NCBI GenBank assembly: GCA_001931905.2
Contig: MSJI02000178.1
Coordinates: 1-64,000 of the forward strand
DNA from: Cladosporium sp. IMV 00045
Lineage: Eukaryota; Ascomycota; Dothideomycetes; Cladosporiales; Cladosporiaceae
DNA: 64,000 bases
Reading direction: 5' to 3'
Notes under the pieces: generated by a model
Database searches by the model: none
Told to the model about the DNA's origin: nothing
The model's input: only the letters and a program-made list of their open reading frames with translations
In this document: piece after piece, positions 55,478 through 64,000 of the stretch
Numbering within the stretch: position 1 is the first letter of the stretch
Layout of the letters: each line of letters begins with the position of its first letter
Program-made: the position numbers and the translations under genes

Positions 55478-57236
55478 TCAAGATCCACCAAATACCACAC
55501 CCTCGCACTCCCCAGCATAAATCTCCGGCCTCACAAATTCCGGCTGAGGACTGTTCTCGAAACCAAGTCTAATCAACGTCTTCTCTCCAACCTCATACCC
55601 GGCCACCCAAACTCGACGAGCCCGCGCTCCGGATCCCGCGCAAAGGCGACCCAAGCATTGCGCATTATCTCCATAAGCCGCTCTTGATCCGCTGTCGGCG
55701 CAATTCCGCTTACGTCCTCCGAGTTTCCAAACAGCATCTGCAATTCTGTGCCGTGGTAGGCGCCGCTGCTCGGGTAGAGGCGCGTACTAGCCCAATCGCC
55801 GAAGTAGCGGTTATGCCAGACGGGGACGTCGAGGGAGGAACGGACGCGGGCCTCGAAATCGTGTGGGCAGGTGAAGGATTCGGCGAGGAGAGCGTCTCTT
55901 TGTAAGGCTGTTGTATTTATCCCACGACCAAAGGCCAGAACAACGTAGTAACCTGGCTCATAGTCGTTGTAGCCGAGAAGTTGGGGCTGGGAGAGTCAGT
56001 GTTAGTGATTTGATCGTGGTTCCTGGTGTTATGGATATTGAGTGGCCTTACGATCCGAGCGAATTTGCCTTGCTTGAGCAAGGAAGCATAGCCGCTAAAA
56101 ACAGTCTCATTGTCGACTGTGGGATAGAAGGGAGGCGTTAAGCGAACCGGATTGCCACCCGGAGCAGCAGGTAGTCTTGAAGCGGCCGCTAAGATGTCTT
56201 CCCAGTCCTTACCCCGAACGCACTCTATTACATCTACCGATGAGTTACAGCCGACCGTCGTAGGGACATTGTGGTGAGAGTTCATGCCAAAGCTGAAAGC
56301 ATTGCCAGATTCTGAGATAATGCTATTGACGATAGGGTTGTCTTTATAGGCAAAAGTCCACCAATCTGCTGCGACGCCTCCGGACGATTGGCCGAAGATT
56401 GTGATCTTGGAAGAGTCACCGCCGAACCCAGCGATGTTCTCGTACACCCATTCGACGGCTCGGCGCTGGTCGCGCAGCCCAAGGTTCTGAGTTCCACCTG
56501 GTGCTCCTGGGAATCACAGCACGCCGAGGCGATATGTCAGAGTCACGATCACCGCTCCTGTAGCTTCGGAGAAGCGACCGCTATTATAGAAGGCCGAGTT
56601 GGCGTTGCCGATGGAGAACCCTGTGTGTCTGTGTCAGCAAGGGATGTTGGGCTCGCTCTAGAGCCTAAGATGGTAGTGACCCACGTCCGCCATGAAAGAA
56701 GACCAATACTGGCTGCTTCCTCTGGGCATCCTATAGCAGAGGAGCCTAGACGTTGAGTGTCAGGCAGTCTTCGCTTTGTGGTGTGCCGTCGGCTCTAGCG
56801 AATGCGTCAATGATTTGCTAAGCCTGCGGTGTGAAGTCGGGAAAGTCGACTGGCTTTCCTGAGGTTTGAGGATAGTCGCTGGTTCAATCAGTCAGTCGTG
56901 CTTAGATCATATCACCCGGCATGAGGTGGACTCACTAGCCCTGCGATTGACTGTTAGTCTACTGCTACAAGCTTAAGAAACCAGTGTCGGTCAATGTACC
57001 CATTCTGCGGCGATAAACGAGCCATTCGTGACAGGTGGTAGCGGTGCTGCAAAACGAAGATCCCTAATCAGTGGCTGCGCGTAAGGAATGCCCAAGAACT
57101 CAACCGTGTTATTTAGGTTGGGCGCAGCATGGCCTGTAATGATTCCATTCGTAGTCGCGACACCGTATGCCGTAGAATATCCCGCTCCGCGGTACAGGGC
57201 AAGCGCCAATGCGCCAATGCGGCGTGTTTGCATCAT
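55478..57236 (-). pseudogene. Type B carboxylesterase, decayed
   Basis: Minus-strand remains of a secreted carboxylesterase/lipase (cholinesterase family). N-terminus at 57236 with NGIITGHAAPNLNNTVEFLG and IPYAQPLIRDLRFAAPLPP; then DCLTLNV, PVLVFFHGG, FSIGNANSAFYNSGRF, GAPGGTQNLGLRDQRRAVEW, the nucleophile elbow FGQSSGGVAADWW, ESGNAFSFG and a C-terminal part with GAYHGTELQMLFGN that holds the catalytic His. Inactivating changes are a TAG after DCLTLNV (56748-56746, where relatives have Trp), a second TAG at 56733-56731, a TGA at 56516-56514 where Gly is expected before FPGAPGG, and a one-base loss near 55600 that breaks the frame between GWP and GYEVGEKTLIRLG. Introns can still be recognised, so decay is moderate. 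Confidence 0.8.
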
Positions 57237-57699
57237 GTTTATCGGACGGATGACTTACAATAGCACCTGCGGGAACGCACGATGGAGTGGATTTTATCTT
57301 GAACCAATGCAAGCCTCTCTAAGTCTGGGTGCATTGGATCACAATTTTTGTCTTGATGTCACTGCTTGGCGGTTGATTAAAGTACCCTGGTCAAGCAGGA
57401 TGATAAGCCCCAAAAGTAACTCGGTTGGGCAAATTCATTTCGCCATTCCGCATCAGGGGTCGGACCGGCTTGCGATTTGGTGGAGGCCGGGATATGAAAA
57501 GCACAATCAATACCCTTGAACAACGTCTTGTCGTCGCCACGCGCGGGAAAATTGATGCATCCCTCCATCGCATCAGTATGTACCTGCAGTCTAGCGATCC
57601 CGCTCGTGCTGACGCCCTGGAAGCGTGACATCGTGTCGGACGACGATCGACCCAGTCAGAAATCAAGATGCATTGCACGCTCAGTGTGCGGCTCTGCGG
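57237..57699. other. Intergenic region between two pseudogenes
   Basis: 463 bp. Short frames only, none recognised. Confidence 0.35.
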
Positions 57700-59128
57700 C
57701 CGGTCTGCGAAGATATATCATGGGCATTCGTCCCAATCGTGTTCGGCGTTGCACTTTTCGCTTTCCTCTGCGACTACGCCATCTCCAGCAGCATCGTAAA
57801 CCGTCATTTTGACTTCAACACTTGAGACTTGGATCATCATGCCGCGTGGGATTGGTCTTCCCGTGGACGGTATGCCGAACAAGGGTGGAAACTCTACATC
57901 ACATCTCTCGTTATGATTGTTGCCACCGAATTAACAACTATGGCGAGGTGTGCCACCCGTATCCATACACGGCAATTGGGCCGGACGACTATGTGATCGT
58001 CTGCTCCCTGGTCAGTAACTAGTTAATACGACGAGACACAAGGGAAATTGCTAACTTAGTGATGAACAGCTGTTCTCAGTCATACTTTCTGTGGCCATTC
58101 AGCTTGCAGTGACCAACGGCTATAGTATACATAAGAACGACTTGACACGAGAAGAGCTCTTAACGGCTCTTAAATGGTTCTTCATCGCTCAAACCCCTTA
58201 CAAAGTTGTGGTTGGCCTAAATAAAGTATCGGCTATCATGTTCTATTAGCGCACTCATCGGTAAAGGTTTCCGGATCGCCTGCTTGGCATATATGGGCAT
58301 CATCGTGAGGTGGAATATCAGTGCCATTATAGCGACGATCTAGTAATGTGTTCTAACTACTAGCTCCTAGGACAAATCTATTGATGCGAAGTGTATCGAT
58401 TCTAGGGCTTTCTGGACCGCGTACGCTATAGGGAATATCCTGATAGACGCTATGGTTATTTTGCTCCCGATTCCGCAAGTGCTGAAATTATAGTTGCGGT
58501 TGCGTAAGAAGGTCATGTTATGTAGTATCTTCCTCCTCGGTGGCATGTGAGTAATTCGCATAGCTAATGAAAACATACCTCTCTGCAATTACGCTTACTA
58601 ATCGAAAACCTTAGAGTCTTAATTGCCGGTATCGTACGAACGACGGCGGTGTAAAGCTCTCTAGCGAAATAATAGGACCTAACTTACAACTTCATTCCAC
58701 GAGGCATCTGGACACTAATAGAAAGCAATCTAGGTATCATTACCCCCTGCCTTTCGATTTTGAAGAAGCCTTCCAATGTCATTTGTTTTAAATCGTTCGG
58801 GACCGCGAAGACTTCTCCGGGTTCATACACGACTTACTCTGCTAATCAGTCCCGACAAGGTAACCCTTAGGGAAAGAACGCAGACAAATCATGGCCGAAA
58901 GCAGAAGTGGGAGCTGCAGGCCGCCCTTCGGCACGAGATAGACGCACGGGTATAGACAGCGATGACGATGGGGAACTCTTTAGCTACCGTAGCGAAGCTA
59001 CTAGTGGTATCAATGGAAGCGGCATTGTGAGGAAGGACTCGTGGACGGTTACAACGGACGCTGATGTTCCAGAACGCTCGACGCACTGGGGCTTTGGCGC
59101 GGGTCCAGGAGCAGGCCCGGATCGTTGA
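57700..59128 (+). pseudogene. Fungal rhodopsin-like integral membrane protein, decayed
   Basis: Plus-strand fragments in shifting frames match the seven-helix fungal membrane-protein family (SAT4/rhodopsin-like, PF20684-type). From 57930: MARCATRIHTRQLGPDDYVI, then LLFSVILSVAIQLAVTNGYS, ALKWFFIAQTPYKVVVGLNK and SAIMFY followed by a stop where relatives continue RIF. Next GFRIACLAYMGIIV, then KCIDSRAFWTAYAIGNILID, AMVILLPIPQVLKL, again a stop, and KKVMLCSIFLLGG. The open frame 58907-59128 (SGIVRKDSWTV) may be the cytoplasmic tail. At least two in-frame stops and several frame changes show it is dead. The 5' end is not resolved. Confidence 0.65.
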
Positions 59129-60518
59129 GCTAGCAAGCTATCACGGCATATCATGGACGAATTGATGGCTTTTGGGTGTCCATCGGAATTCAGTCAGCCC
59201 CACGACCCGCTGGTGGCTTCTTACTCCGAACGACTGTAAAGTATCTCATGATTGGCGAACACGAAGGAGAAAACGTCGTACGAACACGGAATCGACGACA
59301 ATATATCAGTGAGCATCTAGTCGTCTAGCCGTTTCCAAAAGTTCGGTCGGCTATCGAGCTTACCTTGTCCATGTCGATGTCCATTTATAAAGCTTCCTCA
59401 CTCAATTGTCCTTTCCACAGAAGATGGTTGCGTCGCTGTCGTGGTTCTGCTAGATACTTGACACGCACCAGTAGAGTGCGATCACGGCAATGGCGGAACG
59501 CTATAATGACACCTGCTTGCCTCATTCGCGGACGGTTTGCAGTGTCCCTGAGGAATTTGAGCAGGTCACAAATCTGCTTGGAGCAAAGGCGGAAGACACC
59601 GTCGTGGGTGCAGGTTCTGGGGATGTTTGATAACATCAGCGGACCTCCCAGGCACTACTTGACTCACTGCGGTAGCACGGGTACCTGCAGTGGTTATGAT
59701 TATACGGATACCTGTAATCCTCGCGCATTGCCTGACTTTCGTTTCTGGGTATCAGCGCCTGGGTCAATTGCGCGGGGGAACGCAGTGCACGTCTTGCCAC
59801 AAATTGCCCAGAAGCGCTGAGGCCAGTTGCGCAAGGGAATTCATTATTACATGCCATGAACGCCTAGAACATGCCATGCTCGACCGTGCAACGCAATATC
59901 GTTAAAGTACTGTTCCCGCTACCCATGCGAAATTATCATTTTCGACGTCTCTAATGGCGCACGCAGCCAATGCGGGGAAGAGCGATCCGTGGAGGGACCG
60001 ACACGGCGTTCTTACTTCAAGCGGTTAACGTAGTCGCGTGATTTACAAGGGAAGTCACGAATGGACGGAATTCTTGCTGGCTCACGAGTCTTTGTCCACA
60101 ATCAATCCTACCATCTAGATGAAGGATGTGGTTGATATGAAAATTTCGCAAAGTGCTGGGGTTATTAAGAATGGCGCCTTGATCCCCGGTCGATGGTTCT
60201 CGTACAATGATGAAGTTGCTTTCCGGCGGCAATGTCAGTGAAATAGTGCAGATCGCCGCTGTAGGGCAATATTTGTTTCCCGAGATTTTGATCGCTACAT
60301 GGAAGGCATCCTGGAGCAATCTCGCTTGTGCTTGCGATGACGAGCCAAAGTATTCGTCAGGTCTAGAGGGCAGTGTCTGGTTGATATTCTCCCCTCGATA
60401 AGACTCTCCGTGCAACCTCTGTGATCTCTCGCTGATACAGACACATTCTATGAAACCGAAATCAGGAAATTTGAACGAATTACGATTTCGATAACTCCAC
60501 ACTTGGTCCGAGAGTTTT
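59129..60518. other. Long region without a recognisable gene
   Basis: 1,390 bp. The longest frame (60017-60574, minus, 185 codons) overlaps the end of the NmrA-like gene in another frame and has no known domain. No repeat or RNA gene was recognised. Confidence 0.4.
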
Positions 60519-61658
60519 TTATCGCCCCCTCCAAGCCGTATCAAGAACCTCCTCACACGTAGTGAGCCTAACATCCGGGAAAAGCGAGTTGAGGCTCTGG
60601 CTACTTTCGCTTGGCTTCACAACATAAGCCCCTTTACCAGCCAGGTAATGAATACGAGCAAAGAATGCTTCGTCGTCGACTGCGCCGCCGAGGCCTGTTT
60701 CGGGGAATCTTTCTGCGAAAGATATCTTTCCTGAGTCCAGCTTCTCCAGGCTGTCGTAAGATTTGGTGAACTCGCTGCCTGTGTTCCCGCATGTTCAGTC
60801 TCTTTTCTATGCAGTTCGCCGTTGACATCGCTGCTAGACTCCAGGACTCACCTCGGGTTCTTTCGGCCAACGTCACGAGGTCGTTGAACTCGATTTCGTT
60901 CCCGACAACATAGCTGATTTGCTGCCACTTGGACTCATCCATCAGCCGTGCAAAGAAGCGTCCGAGGTCTTGCGTGGTGATGTACGTTGCCCGCGCTGAC
61001 CCGTCGCCCGGAATTGCCGCCCACTTGTCTTCCATGTTGAGAATGTTGATCCAAGGGTGCAGGGTCGTCTTCCAGTGTGGCATGCCGTAGTAATCCAGAA
61101 ACCAACCATTTACTATTCGGGTATACTCCAGATCGGTCTGCTGCAGAGCATCGATGGCTTCGAAGGTGTACTTAGCCAGGGGATTGATGTCGATGTGTCT
61201 ATCAAGTTTCTTCCTTAGCAGAATGAAGTATTTCATGGGCCTCGTGACTTACTCTCGAAGGTGCTCCATATCGTAGCTACTGATCACATATCGTGTTGTG
61301 CAGATTGAGTCGGCCGCGGCACTGATGAGATTGAGCTGATTTGCGTTGCGTTCCTTGCTCACCACGCCGACGGCGCAAACCAGTGTGTCAATACGGCGTT
61401 CTTCCAAAAGCTTGGACATGGCCTCGACGTTGCTGTAGTCTGTTTCGAGGATTCTCACGTCATGTCGCATTTCGGAAGACTGTCGCCAAGGTGCATTAGC
61501 CTTGAACACATATCGAAGAACTCTTCATGCCAAATGCCGTCAACTTGACTTACATTGCGCCTAGACAAGACGAAGACAGTGTGTCCGTGGTCGGCCAGGC
61601 GATTGACAAGCGCCCTCCCAACTTGGCCCATTCCTCCTGCCACTGCGATTCGATGCAT
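60519..61658 (-). CDS. NmrA-like/isoflavone-reductase-like NAD(P)-binding protein
   Basis: Four exons: 61658-61554, 61500-61253, 61213-60852, 60778-60519; 324 aa. Atypical SDR of the NmrA/isoflavone reductase/PCBER group. N-terminal dinucleotide site VAGGMGQVGRALVNRLADHG, next LSRRN, then ILETDYSNVEAMSKLLEE, TLVCAVGV, RYVISSYDMEHL, YTRIVNGWFLDYYGMPHW, AAIPGDGSARATYITTQDLG and VVGNEIEFNDLVTLAERTRG, a run of landmarks seen in fungal NmrA-like proteins of about 300-330 aa. Such proteins are NAD(P)H-dependent reductases or redox sensors acting on regulators. The active-site Lys/Tyr cannot be placed with certainty. It lies alone between a pseudogene area and the FAD oxidase and has no evident tie to the amine blocks. 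Confidence 0.85.
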
Positions 61659-62679
61659 CTCCGGATCAGACGATTTGGGTGTATGGGTGGCGCGATGCTC
61701 TCCGATGACTGGGCTGGATACTCGAGCGACGTTTCTCATGCAACATGCACGCCTTTTATTGAGACGGGTCCCACATGTTATGCAGGACGCCTGAAGGTGA
61801 GAGATGTTCGGCTCCGTTCGGCAAGTCTCAAATAGGAAAATGACCGCGCTTAGTGGGCAGCACCCTAAACCCGAGATACTCATAAGCACAACTCCATTCT
61901 GTGAACGACACTCCGAGAAAGCCCCTTCCTAGTCTGGATTCACTTGGTACACGCACGCTAGGTAGAAGAGCTAGAGAAGTACCGATAATCACAGACGGCT
62001 GCCGCTTATCCCAATGCTCCCTTCTGTTAACTGCACGCAAAGAACTTTCCCCCCACTCATGTGACTCTGGAGCAAGCGTTCCAGCGTCTGTCCACGTCTG
62101 AGGCATCGATGCGCCGCACACGATGCAGCGATAGGAGGTAGCATGCAAGGCCCCATTGCTCATGGCATTGGAGTTCGAGCATGTCACGCTCTTGGCGCTG
62201 GTGTGTTACCCAGCCATCATATGAATGGATATGTTGCTCGAATGTAGACATCGGAAGGGGATGGCATGCGGCTTCTCGCTTGTCCCACCCCCAATACTTC
62301 ACACGGAAATCGCATCGATTCTACCAGGGTACTGGGAACATGCGAATAGTGTTTCTGGGGCAACATGATCGACACCCATACGTTGGATGCTTTGATCGAA
62401 TTGGAGGAAGCTTAGCAAGCAACGTCTCAAGGCCCGTTTTCCCTACTGACCGACTGGTTTCTCCGCTCACTAAGTGGACCCCTAACGGGTTCAGACGCAT
62501 GCCCCGCGCCTCCAGCGTTGCATCACTTTGATATTTTTGCAATACTGACTTATTTAAGTACGCAAGTGCAAGGAAGAAATATAACTTATCATTCCTCACT
62601 TACTACAATTCACTTACAGCGAAACGTCAGCCTCGAAATTTGAACGCCTGCTCTGAATCTGGAAACTTTCACCCACAAG
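61659..62679. promoter_or_regulatory. Divergent promoter region between the NmrA-like and FAD-oxidase genes
   Basis: 1,021 bp. Short frames only; nothing coding recognised. Confidence 0.4.
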
Positions 62680-64000
62680 ATGCGGTTCTTAATTGAAAGC
62701 CTCCTCACCGTGACAGGGGTGCTTTCCTTCTCTCAGTGGACAACCACTGTTGCGACAGCCACGGATGTTTGCACACCCTCTGACTAAGTACGTTCCGTAT
62801 CCGCCACCGAACACTTTCAAAGATCAAGTGTCTGACTTCATCCAGTGTCGCCTGCTCGAGGACGTTGGTATCAAGCACATCGTTCACCCAGCTGAACCAG
62901 CTTACGCTGAGCGCGTCAAGTCCTACTGGTCACTAACTTCACAGCTGAATCCTGCTTGTTTTGTGCAGCCTGAAAGTACCGAAGAAGTCTCCTTAGCTGT
63001 GAAAACTCTAGTCCATCGAACCAGCTGCAAATTTGCGGTGCGGAGTGGTGGACATTCCTCGAACGCAGGAGCCAGCAACATTGTCGAAGGAGTCACAATC
63101 GATTTAGGTATGAGATGGCTCGCTTGGGGGCACAAGTCACACGCTGAAACATCGACAGGGAGGCTCAATGGCTCGAGCTACAATACTACATCAGGACAAG
63201 CCCAACTCCGCCCTGGGTCTCGGTGGCTCGACGTATATGAGATGCTGGACAAGATGAACGTAGGTGTTCAAGGGGGTGGCATTGGCTCAGTCGGCGTTGG
63301 TGGTCTTCTTCTTGGTGGAGGGTTCTCCCCCTACTTGTACGAGCGCGGTCTCGCCACTGACAACATACAAAAGCTGGAGGTTGTGCTCGCGCAGGGAGAC
63401 GTCATTGAAGCCAGCGCTGTTCAAAACAAGGATCTTTACGAAGTGATGAAAGGTGGCGGAGGTGGCTTTGGTATCGTCACGCGCTACGATATGGAGACCT
63501 TTCCCCGAAAGCCAATCTGGAGTGCTTACCGAGAATACCTCGAGGATGCCGACGCAGATGAGGCCCATATTCTTAGCCTGAAGCGTTGGACCGACAATCC
63601 AGAAGTATACGACAGTGGATCTGCTTTCATCTGGTGGACCTACCGGCCAGCTGCTAAACAAACGATAATCATCTCCAGCCTTTCTGATACAGCGGGAGAG
63701 GTCGAGCCGCCAGCTTTCGAGGAGCTGCTTAGCATCCCTGGCTACAACGTCTCTTCGGTAGGCCTGACCAACATGTCTACTTCAGCTCAAGAGACTCAAG
63801 CGCCTGGCTATAGGTAAGTTGACATTCACCAGACGCTTGATATCCATCTATCCCAGCCAAGACCTAGCTCACACGTGCAGGAACATATGGTTCACGCTCA
63901 CGTTCTACAACGACGAACGCGTGATTCGCAAAGCCGTCAATATGCACCGGCAACTCGTTGAAGACATGAAACGAGATTCTTGCGATGGTGATTTCGAAAC
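62680..64000 (+). CDS. Secreted FAD-linked oxidase of the BBE/glucooligosaccharide-oxidase type (partial at window edge)
   Basis: Exons 62680-62766, 62846-63107, 63159-63813 and 63881 onward; the gene continues past 64000. An N-terminal hydrophobic leader (MRFLIESLLTVTGVLS) looks like a signal peptide. The FAD-binding PCMH domain follows: CFVQPESTEEVSLAVK, FAVRSGGHSSNAGASN with the His that normally binds FAD covalently, LRPGSRWLDVYEMLDKM, VQGGGIGSVGVGGLLLGGGF, KGGGGGFGIVTRYDMETFP. The C-terminal BBE berberine-bridge motif lies outside. Members oxidise sugars, alcohols or alkaloid-like substrates outside the cell with O2. The first intron uses the unusual donor GTTTGC; a read-through alternative gives a start at 62750 without leader, but then the signal peptide is lost. 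Confidence 0.85.

Noticed and set aside
60017..60574. Minus-strand frame of 185 codons
   Set aside because: No recognisable domain, and its start overlaps the last exon of the NmrA-like gene in another frame.
1..64000. CRISPR arrays, bacterial operons, prophage, tRNA or rRNA genes
   Set aside because: The DNA is fungal with introns in most genes; no spaced direct repeats, phage genes or cloverleaf sequences were noticed. A tRNA scan was not possible by eye, so a missed tRNA cannot be ruled out.

Overview
The window is nuclear DNA of a filamentous ascomycete (Pezizomycotina). The evidence is many short introns of about 45-90 bp with GT..AG ends, Zn2Cys6 regulators with fungal-specific domains, single-gene promoters, pogo/Fot1-type transposons, and a transposon body almost free of CpA/TpG (a RIP signature). 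A Dothideomycete is my guess from the look of the proteins; the class is not proven here. I split the genes into exons by hand. Exon sums are in frame for every gene called intact.

Layout. 1-442: end of a pogo-like transposon sitting inside an intron of an MFS transporter gene (457-1347, minus). 2.1-20.3 kb, block 1: N,N-dimethylformamidase-like enzyme, ARMT1-like phosphatase, SDR, hexapeptide acetyltransferase, alpha/beta-hydrolase, Rid-family protein, (R)-amine transaminase, MAO-N-like amine oxidase and a Zn2Cys6 regulator. 21.6-39 kb, central part: PDX1 (PLP synthase), beta-lactamase-fold esterase, acetyl-CoA synthetase, PEX11-like protein, D-amino-acid oxidase ending in AKL, two-domain glyoxalase I, secreted GH32 and an APC permease. 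39.1-54.2 kb, block 2: RidA, a second dimethylformamidase-like enzyme, a regulator with half a zinc cluster, a RIP-mutated pogo element, a second SDR running straight into a beheaded second alpha/beta-hydrolase, a second DUF3468-type regulator and a second MAO-N-like oxidase. 55.5-64 kb: a carboxylesterase pseudogene, a rhodopsin-like membrane-protein pseudogene, an NmrA-like gene and a BBE-type FAD oxidase that runs off the edge.

How the genes may work together. Blocks 1 and 2 carry the same six families (dimethylformamidase-like, SDR, alpha/beta-hydrolase, Rid, MAO-N-like, C6 regulator), with SDR followed by hydrolase on the same strand in both. I read this as an old duplication of a catabolic cluster for amides and amines. 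A permease and an MFS carrier would handle transport; the dimethylformamidase-like enzymes would cut a small amide or formamide; amine oxidases, D-amino-acid oxidase and (R)-transaminase would deaminate the product; Rid would clear imines; PDX1 would supply PLP; SDR, acetyltransferase, esterases, glyoxalase and acetyl-CoA synthetase would process the carbon skeleton. Several oxidases carry possible C-terminal peroxisomal signals and a PEX11-like gene lies beside one of them. The substrate cannot be read from the sequence.
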